Source of the DNA: Axinella damicornis
Taxonomy: Eukaryota > Porifera > Demospongiae > Axinellida > Axinellidae
Reading direction: 5' to 3'
Length of the DNA: 64,000 bases
NCBI GenBank assembly: GCA_963931865.1
Contig: OZ007516.1
Coordinates: 11,418,785 to 11,482,784, forward strand
A program made the position numbers and the translations under genes. This document shows positions 1-10,469 of the stretch, piece after piece (position 1 is the stretch's first letter; each line of letters starts with the position of its first letter). The notes under the pieces are model-generated. The model searched no databases, had not been told where the DNA came from, and saw only the letters and a list, made by a program, of their open reading frames with translations.

Positions 1-253
1 GAAATGCGCGTATACATTAACTACTTTTACATGATTACTTTCGGAACCTTCTCAAATCGGATTTCCATGCAAGACAGTTTCGGGATGATACGGAGGAGGG
101 CACAGCACTGCCGGAGAACCCTAACTTGGCCCAAAGACATGCCAACACATCACACTAAAAGAGCATTCCACGTCGTCTGTTGAGGACTATCGTGGATGTT
201 CTGGAGCAATTTCTAGCTGTGCTCTCTGCTGTCTCATCAGCTCCCAACTCTCA

Positions 254-532
254 ATGTTGGCAAGGACGCCAAAGAGGGTTTCGTATGTTAGTCATGTAAC
301 AATTTCGGGACTTACTTGAATAACACATGTGGGAAGTAGCCAATAGTCTTGTAATTTCGAAATGGAAAGAGTTGCCGATCCAGTGACGGTTCAATGATAG
401 CCAGTTCTCTGTGGTGAAGTCTGCGTATCTAGAATGTTATTTACCAATATTGGTGCTTCCATGCCTAGCGTTCTGCATAATTCTTGCTTGGAGCGAAATA
501 TTCAATCCGTACTTGCATCAAACTGAGTCATA
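254..532. repeat. Dispersed direct repeat, copy 1
   Basis: About 280 bp that recur, diverged, in the same orientation at 4460-4740. Shared landmarks in order are GAGGGTTTCGTATG, TAGTCTTGTAATTT, ACCAATATTGGTGCTT and CATGCCTAGCGTTCTGCA, ending at ACTGAGTCATA. The copies differ by small indels and substitutions. They could be old LTRs of a decayed element or an ordinary dispersed repeat; no terminal motif or target duplication was established. Confidence 0.7.
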
Positions 533-1939
533 GTTTTACTGCAGCGCTCATATAAAGTTTGGCCTCACTGAATAATTGCCTCCTTCTTCATATATACGCC
601 CATCTCCTCCTCCACACTCCACCTCACCCGCCAACATTCAAAGTAGAGTATTATTGTCAGCTCCTCTGGCACTACCAGTGAGTTGCCTCCTAGGTGGAAA
701 GTACAGCCCATACTCCTCAGGGTTGGAAAACTGCATGCAAATGATCGAGGATCTTTGTGAGAGGGTTTTCCTCTGGAATTGCAGCAATATACTGCATGCA
801 CTTCAAATGTTGAGTTATTTGTACAAACCACCAGCTGCCTTAACCTGACAATGTAACTCCACAAAACCTGTATGTTCCGGTTGGTCTTGTGGTTCAGCTG
901 GGAATCTGAACCTCAAAACGTGTTCCATTTCCTGGGCATACTTGTTGAATCATGTGTGGCTAACCCTGCCCCATTTCAGGATCGGGAAGTCTGTCAGGCG
1001 ACATTTAGAAACAACTCTCAAAGCCTCTATGAACTCGATCGAAAAGGATGTGCTACAGCATCACCTGTCTGCCTGGACAGAACAGACTGTTTCGTATAGA
1101 GAGTGGAGAGGGATTCGTGAATTGCTGTTGTGACAGCCGGTTGTGTAACCTGAATGATTCGTGAATTGCTGTTGTGACAGCCGGATGTGTAACCTGAATG
1201 TCACAGCTGAATCCGTGCAGTGGTGTAATTTTTCTAAGTCACCACTGAGGTCATAATCGGGCATATCTGCAGCTACGGTCAGTATGAAGACATTACAAAT
1301 GGCAATCTAGCGCATCCATATCTGCAACTTTACTGATGAGGAGGATACTTGTGTACAAAGCTCACACACTGAAACTTACAGGATTTATTGCAGGATTTTC
1401 ATCAATTTGTGGCAAATGATAATCTAGGACATCCTTGGTGGTTAATAAATAATTGCGAATCTGTGCGTTGGAACAGGATTCTGTTTCTGGTGAACTGAAA
1501 TATGTGGTGCGTTTTATAAATTTGGGAGGAGTGATGTTGGATGTAGGTTGTGATGAGTTCTGTTGAGATGAAGAAGTGTGCGAGGTCAAAGTACAACGTT
1601 TGTAATATTGGAAGCACACCGTGCATGCAAAGTCATCAAATTGTGATAAAGAGTTTGTAACTGGAATCGTAGATAACTTGCTGCTGACAAGAACAGTTGG
1701 ATTCATCAACTTAGATAGGAGATCCTATCTACGTATTAACAATCTGCACTTACATTGTAAGTGACAATGAAGTAAAGAATATATACAAACCCAATCATGA
1801 AGAAGGGGAAAAAAAGCTGCACACACTGATCAATGTAGCCACATACTTTGGAAGTTGAAACATTGAGTTGATGTGGTTACTGTAGGAAGTGTTTTGCTAG
1901 TGTGCAGACTGTGAAAATGCAACAAAGAACACACAGTAG
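533..1939. other. Non-coding stretch with repeat modules
   Basis: No convincing gene. About 985-1200 contains modules (GTCTGCCTGGACAGAACAGA, then GAGAGTGGAGAGGG and GTGAATTGCTGTTGTGACAG) that recur at 3155-3300 and partly at 3330-3415. A short unit with GTGAATTGCTGTTGTGACAG is itself duplicated in tandem near 1118-1200. Open frames here look random. Confidence 0.5.
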
Positions 1940-2115
1940 AGCTAGGGCGCACATTTTGAAGTGTACCCAAAGTCATTTGGAGGTCATAGCAATCTTAGAC
2001 GTCACTTTATGATGCACACAGGAGTTATTCTGCCCCAAGACGTTCAGCTGACCTGGACATCTGCAATCACACCACAGAATCCACACAGGAGAGAAACCGT
2101 ACAAAAGCAAGCTCC
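1940..2115 (+). pseudogene. Decayed C2H2 zinc-finger fragment
   Basis: Conceptual translation gives NLRRHFMMHTG near 1990-2022, the second half of a C2H2 finger plus start of a linker. Near 2088-2112 in another frame it gives RIHTGEKPYK, the classic TGEKP linker. A second half-finger (SADLDICNH) lies between. The frame changes and missing cysteine pairs indicate a degenerate relic of a DNA-binding poly-zinc-finger gene. I see no intact exon around it. Confidence 0.55.
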
Positions 2116-2742
2116 GTGATAAGGTCTTGTGAGACCCTACGGCTCAAATTGTCAATACCTTAACTTATCCCAGTTGAGGGCATGGTTTTCCTTTCTGAAT
2201 GTTTTGTCACAGATGTCATTGTATATTATCGGAAAAGTTATTTTCATGAGAGTTGCACTTGGATCGTTACAGCACTACAGTAGGTTAAAGAAGTGATTCT
2301 GTCTCGACGGGCCGATTCATTCTTGACATGCTGACGTGATGAAGTGTTCAGCAAAAACTCACTGATCTTTGGGGCGGGTGGGAGGGGGGAGACGACTACG
2401 AATCAACTTTATGTGGAATGGACGTATTGCCAGCTGGGGAAGGAAGATGGAGACAGGGTTGAGTGAATGGGATTGTTACATGCACGTACAGTACAGATCT
2501 AAGTTCACTCATAATCATTGTGCACATGCATGTGCACAATACGTACTGCATATATTAGCTGCTTACATCTTAAGCAGCCACTTCCAAACACTTCTAATAT
2601 TCAATACAGTGTCTGTGGTACTACCACAGGTTGTTCTCCTAGCAGTACCTATCAAGAGTTCGTAATACTGTTCATTCAGAAAAGTGCACGAAGGTGATTA
2701 TCAGCCCGATGCCGATAACCGATCTGATTATTGGTGCCATCA

Positions 2743-3010
2743 CTACTTTGCAACTATTGTAGTATAATTTATGTATCCTGCATGCCCTAAACAGTCATCT
2801 TGAGTGTAATAGTGCCCAATGCCAGGACTCTTGGTGACATGGTAGTAATCTGCCTTGGTGGAGGCTGCCTCCTCTGGGAATCTGATCGGGGAGATGGCTC
2901 TGGGTGCAGGGGGATTGGGGGTGCCTTGACTCCTCAAAATCCTCCTCCGCTTCCTTGGTGGGGATTGAGAGTAGTGTGAGGAGGAGGAGGAGGGGTTGGA
3001 GGACTTCGGG
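2743..3010 (-). CDS. Possible C-terminal exon, proline-rich then tyrosine-rich tail
   Basis: A minus-strand frame carries a proline-rich stretch (TPNPPAPRAISPIRFPEE), then a tyrosine-rich end containing DYYHVTKSPGIGHYYTQ and YINYTTIVAK before the stop at 2743. Upstream a pyrimidine-rich tract (CTCCTCCTCCTCCTC) precedes possible AG acceptors near 2957. The composition looks like a cytosolic tail rather than random sequence, but I recognise no family and found no neighbouring exon. This is speculative. Confidence 0.25.
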
Positions 3011-3154
3011 GAGGTGGTGGACCGCTTTTGGTTTCATGCCAGAGCTTCTGTGCATAATGTGATGACATGAGTCGTATTCACAGACTGTACCAAGGTCAAA
3101 TTAATGTATATTTGTTCATGAAGAGTTTATTGTGTTGAGTAGATGATATTTACT

Positions 3155-3425
3155 TTACGAACTGTATTGAAGAGGGTGCACTACAGCATCGCAGGTCTGC
3201 CTGGACAGAACAGACTGTTTCATGGATACAGAGAGTGGAGAGGGGTTTGTGAATTGTTGTTGTGACAGCCATCTCTGTAATGTGAATGTGTCCGCGAGCA
3301 ACCCAACACTCTTCTTGGGAGCACATAAGTCTGTCAGACGACATTTCGAAAACATCACAAAACCTTTACGAACTGTATAGAGAAGGGTGCACTGCAGCAT
3401 CGCAGGTCTGCACTGTATGATAATA
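3155..3425. repeat. Second copy of the 985-1200 repeat module, partly tandem
   Basis: ACGAACTGTAT followed by GAAGGGTGCACT(A/G)CAGCATCGCAGGTCTGC occurs twice here (about 3157 and 3369). GTCTGTCAG(A/G)CGACATTT and the GACAGAACAGACTGTTTC block are shared with 985-1190. It is a dispersed non-coding repeat with internal duplication. Confidence 0.6.
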
Positions 3426-3595
3426 CAAGAAGTCACAATTATAGTGAATTTCTTTTTGTAACAGCCTACCTCTGAGTGGTTTTGACCAAAACATGGCAAT
3501 GGAGTGCCTTGTTACTCAATAGGTTATGTAATCCAGCTATGATGTTAGCGACAATGTCAGCAAATTATGTGCATACTATAAAAACGGTATCTGTC

Positions 3596-3678
3596 AGAGC
3601 TTCAAAATCTCCGTCAGAGCTTCAAAATCTCCGTCTGAGCTTCAAAATCTGTCTGAGCTTCAAAATCTCTGTCTGGGA
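3596..3678. repeat. Short tandem repeat, about 20-bp unit, 4 copies
   Basis: Units of the form GTC(A/T)GAGCTTCAAAATCTC are repeated four times with one- or two-base spacer changes. No coding role is evident. Confidence 0.85.
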
Positions 3679-3679
3679 A

Positions 3680-4459
3680 ATTGACATGCAGCTATATTAT
3701 GGTGTCTCTAGTCCTCCACTGCGTATCACCGAGCCTGCATATAACCCTAACCATCCAACCACCACCAATGTACAACAATGGGTGATGTCCATAGGAAAAT
3801 GTGTACTTTAGGCGAGAAAAATGTTGCCAGTTAATAGCTTGCCAAGCTTGGATTAGGAAGTGATGGGTTGGAGAGGCCTTATACATATCATGTATTGCCT
3901 CAGGCCCACACAATAGTCATTGAAAGAGGCTGGTAGGTTACGTCTTGTGAGCCGGTAAACCTGAAGTGCAAGGTGAAGATGTGTTGTGGAACAGCCTCTG
4001 CAATAGTGCACTAACCCCTTTCACTTCAAAGGGGCACATGACTGGGAGAAGTTACAAAGCTCAAGTGACAGCACAATAATTCAAAAGTGCACTCTCATCT
4101 TGGGACATGAGAGTGCACAAGGATGAATGAGAGTGCACTTGGAGCATATACAGTGGACACCGCTAAACCCAAACGCCAGTAGACTACTCACCAACCAGTG
4201 AATAGTCAGTGAATTGGAGCAGAATCATTCTGTCTTTCACTTTAAAGTTTCTTTTCGTCAGTATCGCGTGTGCGATCAAGACTACCTAGTTGTTTTCCCA
4301 ATCTTCTGTTTTTATAGCCTTGTTGCCAGCTGTTTTGAATTGAGCATTCTTATTGTGGTTCCACTGTCAAGTCTTGTCGGCGTGTGTCTTGTTTTCAGGA
4401 ATGGCACACGCTCATTATCGCCAAGGATGTTATGTTATAATACAATGAATCAGTGACAT
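3680..4459. other. Non-coding stretch
   Basis: I see no gene. A local imperfect repeat of GAGAGTGCAC occurs around 4090-4140. Confidence 0.4.
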
Positions 4460-4740
4460 GTTGGCAATGACACTGATGAGGGTTTCGTATGTGAACCCAC
4501 ACACTTTGTTCAGTGGACTATAGTTAGTCGTGTAACAATTACATGACTTACTTGAGTAACATGTGTGGGAAATAGTCTTGTAATTTGGAAATGGAAAGAG
4601 TTTGGTTCAATGACAGCCAGTTTTCTATGGTGAAGTGTAGAATGTTATCACCAATATTGGTGCTTGCATGCCTAGCGTTCTGCACAATTTCTTGTTCGGA
4701 GCGATATATTCAATACGTACTTGCATGAAACTGAGTCATA
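4460..4740. repeat. Dispersed direct repeat, copy 2
   Basis: Same-orientation partner of 254-532, with the same ordered landmarks and an extra insertion after GGGTTTCGTATG. The interval between the copies (about 3.9 kb) contains only relics and short repeats. Confidence 0.7.
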
Positions 4741-4836
4741 TACCTCTTTCGACTTATGCTCGGTCACAAATAGCCCACAGGTGATGGCCACCACTCCCCT
4801 TCCCTTTCCATGAAAACCTTGGATGGCAAGTGATGA

Positions 4837-5727
4837 GCCAACCTTACAACGCTTTCATTGTGGTCTCACGGTCACGACAACCCTCCACCCTCCGGTACTG
4901 CAGCGTGCAGTCGGAAGTCCTGGGATACTTCAGTTGTGTCATCCACAGCTGAATCTCTTCTGGAGGGTGCCCCAGATGACATCACCAGAGCACGCCTACT
5001 AGCCGTGTCAACCAAGGAGTCTGGTGCTTGGCTTCATGCTCTCCCGATTTCCAGCTTGGGGCTGAGAATGGACGACAACACTGTGCGAGTTGCGGTGGGG
5101 CTCCGCATGGGCTCTTCCCTGTGTCGTCCCCACACTTGCCAGCATTGTGGAGCCGATGTGGACCAACTGGCTACCCATGGCCTCAGCTGTAAGAAGAGTG
5201 AAGGGCGCCACTATCGACATGGGGCCATCAATGACATCCTTCACAGAGCTCTCACCACAGCAGGTATCCCATCAAGGTTGGAGCCACCAGGCTTGGTCCG
5301 TACTGACGGGAAGCGTCCAGATGGGGTGGCGATGATCCCTTGGAGGAATGGAAAGCCCATAGTTTGGGACGCAACGTGTCCAGACACCCTCGCTCGGTCC
5401 TACCGCTGCCAAGCCACCAGTAGAGCCGGAGCTGTGGCGGATCTGGCGGAGGAAAGGAAGTCAGTCAAGTACACCTGTTTGGGGGCGGGCTACTCCTTCA
5501 CACCCGTAGCCATCGAGACTCTTGGGGCCATGGGGAAGAGATCTCTGGCTTTTGTGAGGGAACTGGGCCACAGAGTTATGCAGAGCACCGGGGAGGTGAA
5601 GGCAAGGACATACCTTCTACAGCGTCTCTCCGTAGCTCTACAGAGAGGGAACGCTGTTTCAGTGATGGGGTCGGTGGGGAGCCGGTCAGGCCTGGACCTG
5701 CCGGGTGTGTATCCGTGTTGTACCTAA
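4837..5727 (+). pseudogene. C-terminal part of an RLE-type (R2-like) non-LTR retroelement protein
   Basis: The frame is open from 4837 (after TGA at 4834) to TAA at 5725-5727 and has no ATG near its start, so it is the 3' part of a longer protein. Visible features are CQHCGADVDQLATHGLSC (a C-x2-C-x9-H-x3-C knuckle), then GKRPDGVAMIPW followed by IVWDATCPDT. That PD...D pattern fits the restriction-like endonuclease that follows the zinc knuckle in R2-type elements, where it nicks the target. The end (YLLQRLSVALQRGNAVSVMG) is the usual end of this family in invertebrate genomes. The reverse transcriptase part is missing upstream, so this is a 5'-truncated copy. Downstream it abuts the A-tail of the CR1 element on the other strand. 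A second tail fragment is at 11505-11640. Confidence 0.75.
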
Positions 5728-5861
5728 TTTACTATTTTTTTATTTTATTATTGTATTTTTATTATTATTGTTTTTTTTTTTTTGTTTGTTTTTTTTTTTT
5801 GTTTGTTTTTTTTTCTATAAAAGTTTTTGCATGTAAGCAATGGACACAAAATAGCAGGTTG

Positions 5862-8738
5862 CTAATACAAATGTGCCCGAAGGCCTAACTTAAAGGATAC
5901 GAGACTATTGGTACTAGTTACAGAAGGGGGCAATAAATTCCAGGAACGAATAGTGCGAGGCACAAATGAATTAAAATAGGAACATGTATGGGCAAAAGGA
6001 CAGATATAGGTCTGAAAGTTTGATGAGCGAGTGTTTATATTAGAGGTTTGCGGCACAAAAATATCGTCCGGAAAATGAAAGAGTCCATTTATTACTCTAA
6101 ACATGGTGCACAAATCCAGGTAAAGCCTCCTCTGCTGAAGATCCGGCTGGGAGAACAAATGCAACAGCTCCTGGTAACTAGTATCCCAACTTTTAGCACA
6201 CATGCGTAGGGCAAACTTCTGGACCCGCTCTATCAGGTTAACTTCGCCGATTTTATATGGGCTCCAGACTTGAGTGGCATATTCTAGGTTGGGACGAACT
6301 ATTGAGATGTACATCTGAAATAGACTCTCGGGGGTGGAGAATTGATAGAAACGACGGTATATAAGGCCTAGGAGTTTTCTGGCTTTAGTACATATGTTGT
6401 CGATATGCTGGGACCAGGATAGGTCACTTGATAGCAGCAGGCCAAGATATTTGTATGTAGTGACTCTCTCCAGAGGCTTGCCACAGAGGTTTGGAATTAG
6501 ATCGGGTTGAACAAAATTGGTCTTTCTTGTGATATGCATAAACTTGCATTTCTCAACATTAAATTGCAAGTAGTTTCTGCCAACCCAGTCTGAGATACCA
6601 TTGATGTCCTGTTGCAACAATGCATAATCCGTTAAACTTGTAATTGGTCTGTAGAGTAACATGTCATCTGCATAGAGTGTTAGATGGCTTTTGTCAGATA
6701 AGGGCAGTGTTTTGATTCCATCAATATATATCAAGAACAAGAGTGGACCGATAACAGAGCCCTGGGGAACCCCTGACAGGACAGGTAACTGTTCTGATGT
6801 CTCTCCATTCACAACAACCTGTTGCCTCCTGCCAGAGAGGTAGCTCAGTATCCAGCGAAGGAGTACAGGGTTCAAGTTGATGTGCTTAAGTTTGTCCACC
6901 AGTGCACGGTGAGGCACAGAATCAAATGCTTTCTTGAAGTCAAAAAACACTGCCCCCACATCTCTTCCACTCTCCAGGAGATTCAGCCAGTTGTGGGTAG
7001 TTTCCAGCAGTGCAGTTGTGGTCGATTTGCCCTGCTGAAACCCAAACTGGGACTCATTGATGGGTTCGGATGATTGTAGGTGATCTGCCAGAAGACCGCA
7101 AATGTGTTTCTCAAGAAGCTTACTCAGTATGGGCAGCAATGATATAGGACGATAGTTTTTAGGATTGCCCTTATCAGAGCATTTGGGCACAGGTACAATG
7201 GAGGAGAGTTTCCATTTAGTGGGGAAAGTTCCAGTTGAAATAGATATGTTGAAGATCTTTGTAACAGGGGCAGCAATACTTAAAGCTGTTGCCTTCAACA
7301 TCTTGCCAGAGATCCTGTCGGGGCCACTTGCTTTAGAAATGTTTATTGTCTGTAAAAGATGTAGAACCTCCTCCTCTGTACACAATAGCTCCTCAGGACT
7401 AGCACCTGGAAACATAGTTTCCGAAAGCACATCCAGGTCATTCAGGGGTGGCATTGACTTGTTGAAACAATCAGAGAAATATGAATTCAACATCGACGAC
7501 TTGTCTCTGTCTGTTACCGCATCATTGCCATCCAGTGAGAGGGTGGGTATTGTGGACTTATCAGCTCTCATGTACTTCATTGTTTTCCAAAACTGCTTTT
7601 TATTGGATGTGTTCACATTCCTATTAAAGAACGATTGTTTCGAGGTACGCAACATAGTTGTGACCTTGTTTCTCATTTTTCTAAACTTGTTCCAGAGCTG
7701 TGGGGACCCAGACAACTTGGCTCGTCTGTACATATTGTTCCTCTTCTGCATTGCACGACGCATGTTCTTTGAAAGCCAAGGAACATTTTTCCTCCTGGGA
7801 AGCACACCCTTCGGTATACAGGATTCCATTACATTCATGAAATATTGTTCCCAGTTTAACAGAGATTGATTAACGTCGGTAGGATCTATTAGTTGGTCCC
7901 AATCAACACTAGACAGAATATTGTTAGCTCTTTCAAAATCTCCATGTGTATACCTCCATATTTGTCGTGGCTTAGTCTTGTTTCGGTTTCCAGGTTGCTT
8001 CCAAGCCCACTGCAACATAAGCTCATTGTGGTCTGAGTTTGCTATAGGTGGTATCACTTCACATTGCTTCAGTTGTGTCACCTGAGATACCAGTGCCCAA
8101 TCAATCAGAGTTTCTTTACCAGTGGGTGTGGTGTGGGTTGCCTCTCCAACAGCCTGCATAAGGGAGAAGGTGTGCATAATTTCTGTTAGTTTGCAATGCT
8201 GGGGGTTATTGGGATTATAAAAATCAATGTTAAAATCTCCTAGTAGTACAAAATTAGAAAAATAGGATGGATCTAATCTTTCTAAGACTGTACAAAAATT
8301 TTCAAGGACACTGACAGGGGAACTGGGTGGACGATAGAAAAGACCAACACATAATTTACAAAAATAATTTGAAACAGTTAAGACCAAAAACTCCAGCATG
8401 TCTGGACCTTTTAAAACTACTTTGTATGACAGACAGTTATGCACATATATCAACACACCACCACCATGACGATTACGATCAAGACGAATGACTTGATAGT
8501 TTTGTATAGAGAGTTCCGAGTCTGCCACATTTGGACCAAGCCAGGTCTCCACAACACAGACAATACCCGGATTTTGTGATGCACATAAAACACTTAGCTC
8601 ATCAATCTTTGGGATTAAACTCCTAGCATTATAATATAGGATTGTTACAGAGTCTAACAGTGAATTAGTCTGTTGAGAGTTTTCACCCTCCATCGTAGAT
8701 GTGCAGTTCTCACTGCACTGAGATAAAGTCCCTCTCAC
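5862..8738 (-). CDS. LINE ORF2: AP-like endonuclease and reverse transcriptase
   Basis: A frame of up to 958 codons. The N-terminal endonuclease of the exonuclease-endonuclease-phosphatase fold shows YYNARSL, CVVETWL, LLGDFNIDFYN, LIDWALV and NSDHNEL. The reverse transcriptase shows FFDFKKAFDSVPH, GVPQGSVIGPLLFLIYIDG and LYADDMLLY (YADD box at 6663-6674), then YKYLGLLLSSDLSW. The protein nicks target DNA and copies element RNA by target-primed reverse transcription. The longest frame begins at a GTG overlapping the ORF1 stop (GTGA). The first ATG is at 8691-8693, just before the endonuclease, and is the more likely start, perhaps by reinitiation after ORF1. The stop is TAG at 5862-5864. All core motifs are present and no frameshift is seen. 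Confidence 0.9.
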   Translation of the reverse strand: MRGTLSQCSENCTSTMEGENSQQTNSLLDSVTILYYNARSLIPKIDELSVLCASQNPGIVCVVETWLGPNVADSELSIQNYQVIRLDRNRHGGGVLIYVHNCLSYKVVLKGPDMLEFLVLTVSNYFCKLCVGLFYRPPSSPVSVLENFCTVLERLDPSYFSNFVLLGDFNIDFYNPNNPQHCKLTEIMHTFSLMQAVGEATHTTPTGKETLIDWALVSQVTQLKQCEVIPPIANSDHNELMLQWAWKQPGNRNKTKPRQIWRYTHGDFERANNILSSVDWDQLIDPTDVNQSLLNWEQYFMNVMESCIPKGVLPRRKNVPWLSKNMRRAMQKRNNMYRRAKLSGSPQLWNKFRKMRNKVTTMLRTSKQSFFNRNVNTSNKKQFWKTMKYMRADKSTIPTLSLDGNDAVTDRDKSSMLNSYFSDCFNKSMPPLNDLDVLSETMFPGASPEELLCTEEEVLHLLQTINISKASGPDRISGKMLKATALSIAAPVTKIFNISISTGTFPTKWKLSSIVPVPKCSDKGNPKNYRPISLLPILSKLLEKHICGLLADHLQSSEPINESQFGFQQGKSTTTALLETTHNWLNLLESGRDVGAVFFDFKKAFDSVPHRALVDKLKHINLNPVLLRWILSYLSGRRQQVVVNGETSEQLPVLSGVPQGSVIGPLLFLIYIDGIKTLPLSDKSHLTLYADDMLLYRPITSLTDYALLQQDINGISDWVGRNYLQFNVEKCKFMHITRKTNFVQPDLIPNLCGKPLERVTTYKYLGLLLSSDLSWSQHIDNICTKARKLLGLIYRRFYQFSTPESLFQMYISIVRPNLEYATQVWSPYKIGEVNLIERVQKFALRMCAKSWDTSYQELLHLFSQPDLQQRRLYLDLCTMFRVINGLFHFPDDIFVPQTSNINTRSSNFQTYICPFAHTCSYFNSFVPRTIRSWNLLPPSVTSTNSLVSFKLGLRAHLY

Positions 8739-9742
8739 TGAGTCCCAATGGTGGGACTCAGTGGAGGGCTGACGCCCAAAGGGGGACTAATTGTCACAGT
8801 GGCATCTGTGGAATTCGAAGGGTCATTGTCAAGAACGTGCTGTTGCAGTGCTTCTTCAGACATTGTTGCAATTGCTGCAGCTGTTTCCAGAGGATGTGCT
8901 TGGGCATTGTGTTGATCAAGCACCTGTCCATCACCATCCGATTGACCAGTAGTAGCAATCTCAGCGTCACAGAAAGTAAGAACAGGCTCAAGAGTCCAGT
9001 TTGTTTGGTAGCTGACTGCATTCCACTTCTCCATCAGTAACTGAAGGACTGGCTCCTCGCCAGAGATAATAAACCACCATTTTGACAACTGAGGTTTTGG
9101 GCCCATTGAGACCTCTCTGGTTTTCTGGACATGGTATTTGCGCTTAACATCCAGGCCATCAATGCTGGTGATTGCTCTAATGGTGTTCCGTACGGCAATG
9201 GCAGTGGTAGCTCGAAGCGTTCCCCACACTTTCCTCTTTCCTTCCACCACCTTTTTCGGCCTTCGCACTTTGTCGGTGCTCCGGTCAGCCTGAGCTCCAG
9301 ACTGAGGCTCCGAGACCGCGGGTGGCGAGTTCCTACGAGGACGCGTGGCCTTTCTTTTGCTGCCACGGGAAACAACTGTGGACCAAGTTTCCGAGCTATC
9401 TTGCATAGCTCCAGCATCTCGCAACGATTCACTTGCTTTTTGAGCTTTTTGGGCTAGTGCTTCTGTCAACGCTGTTCGCAACTCAGCTACTTCAGTCCTC
9501 AGGGCGGTAATACAGTCCCACATGTCCACCATCTTGGTCTCATGCAGCTTTTTGAGGCAAGAAAGGCAGGTATAGGTACCAGCAGTCGACTTAAACTCGT
9601 CCATGGGCACTCCAGCACAGTATCGGTGAGCCATCTTCTTGCATTCGATACACGTCGCCATGTCGTCCGTTTTCACGTCGTCCAAGCACACGGCGCAGCA
9701 CACCTTGGATGTAGAAGATGTCGTTCCCTTCTTGCGGGGCAT
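8735..9742 (-). CDS. LINE ORF1 protein with PHD-type zinc finger and coiled coil
   Basis: I place the start at the ATG at 9740-9742 (MPRKKGTTS); the open frame extends to 9958 without a better start. Residues about 12-65 form a PHD/RING-like finger with paired cysteines and a histidine (CCAVCLDDV, CIECKKMAHRYC, YTCLSC). A short heptad-like helix follows (ITALRTEVAELRTAL). The later part is basic (KRKATRPRRN, VRRPKKVVEGKRK) and is followed by a compact domain and a proline-rich end. PHD-bearing ORF1 proteins are known in CR1-like LINEs and are thought to bind the element RNA. The stop TGA (8735-8737) overlaps the ORF2 frame. Confidence 0.8.
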   Translation of the reverse strand: MPRKKGTTSSTSKVCCAVCLDDVKTDDMATCIECKKMAHRYCAGVPMDEFKSTAGTYTCLSCLKKLHETKMVDMWDCITALRTEVAELRTALTEALAQKAQKASESLRDAGAMQDSSETWSTVVSRGSKRKATRPRRNSPPAVSEPQSGAQADRSTDKVRRPKKVVEGKRKVWGTLRATTAIAVRNTIRAITSIDGLDVKRKYHVQKTREVSMGPKPQLSKWWFIISGEEPVLQLLMEKWNAVSYQTNWTLEPVLTFCDAEIATTGQSDGDGQVLDQHNAQAHPLETAAAIATMSEEALQQHVLDNDPSNSTDATVTISPPLGVSPPLSPTIGTQ

Positions 9743-10000
9743 ATCGACGGTTCGCAAAAAACACAGTTCCCTTGTTTGTTTTGTCTTCTGTTTTGTTAAC
9801 TCACTGTCTGTTTTTTTTTTTTGGTGTTTGTTTGTTTTGGTTTGTAACATATTAATTATTGCCTCTAATTTAGTCTTTGATATTTCTGTATATTTACCTT
9901 TGGTTTTAGTTAAACTTTTTGTCCTTTTGTGTTGTGGTTTGCTGTACCCCTCCTGCACCTATTGTATTTTTCCTGCATAATAGAAATTTGATATCCCAGG

Positions 10001-10320
10001 GGGAAAAAAAAAAAAAAAAAAAAAAAAGAACTTCTTCCCTCATGACGCCTGTCGAGTGAGAGAACTCACTGCGTCTTGCATCTTTCACTCCCTTCATACA
10101 AAGTACATGTAGTCGTAATCATGAATAATTTGATGTGTCCTAGAGGTTAAGGCTAATAGCGTACTAGAGGAGACTAATAGCGTACCCCTGTCTCTAGCTC
10201 TGAATGTGTCCGTCTGCTCGCTCCTTAGGTGCTGATAAGCACAATTAAGGATTTTAACTCTGCGCCTCTTGCATTGCATACACTCTGATCCCCATACTTA
10301 CTGGCTCCTAGGTTCATCCT
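10001..10320. other. A homopolymer and unassigned sequence
   Basis: A run of about 25 A at 10001-10026 marks the approximate 5' edge of the CR1 copy. The rest shows only a short local repeat (CTAATAGCGTAC twice) near 10155-10185. No gene seen. Confidence 0.5.
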
Positions 10321-10465
10321 ATGCATGACAACCAAACTGCATGACAGCCAAAGTGCATGACAACCAAACTGCATGACAGCCAAAGTGCATGACAACCAAA
10401 CTGCATGACAACCAAACTGCATGACAACCAAACTGCATGACAACCAAAATGCATGACAACCAAAG
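10321..10465. repeat. Minisatellite, 16-bp unit, about 9 copies
   Basis: Unit TGCATGACAACCAAAC, with variants in which ACCAAAC is replaced by GCCAAAG. The unit length is not a multiple of three, so the open frames through it are incidental. Confidence 0.9.
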
Positions 10466-10469
10466 TTCT

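Larger units (their letters stand above)
5735..9998 (-). mobile_element. CR1/L2-like non-LTR retrotransposon, nearly full length
   Basis: On the minus strand the order is short 5' leader, ORF1 (PHD-type), ORF2 (endonuclease plus reverse transcriptase), a UTR of about 45 nt, and an A-rich tail broken by C residues (T-rich on the plus strand, about 5735-5815). Both ORFs are uninterrupted over about 3.9 kb, so the copy looks recent and could be active. The 5' boundary near 9998 lies beside an A homopolymer (10001-10026) and is approximate. Its last coding bases, UTR and tail match 58309-58400. Confidence 0.85.

Noticed and set aside
7165..7869. 234-codon plus-strand frame
   Set aside because: Antisense shadow of CR1 ORF2.
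10321..10465. CRISPR-like array of 16-bp repeats
   Set aside because: No spacers; units are contiguous tandem repeats, and the genome is eukaryotic.
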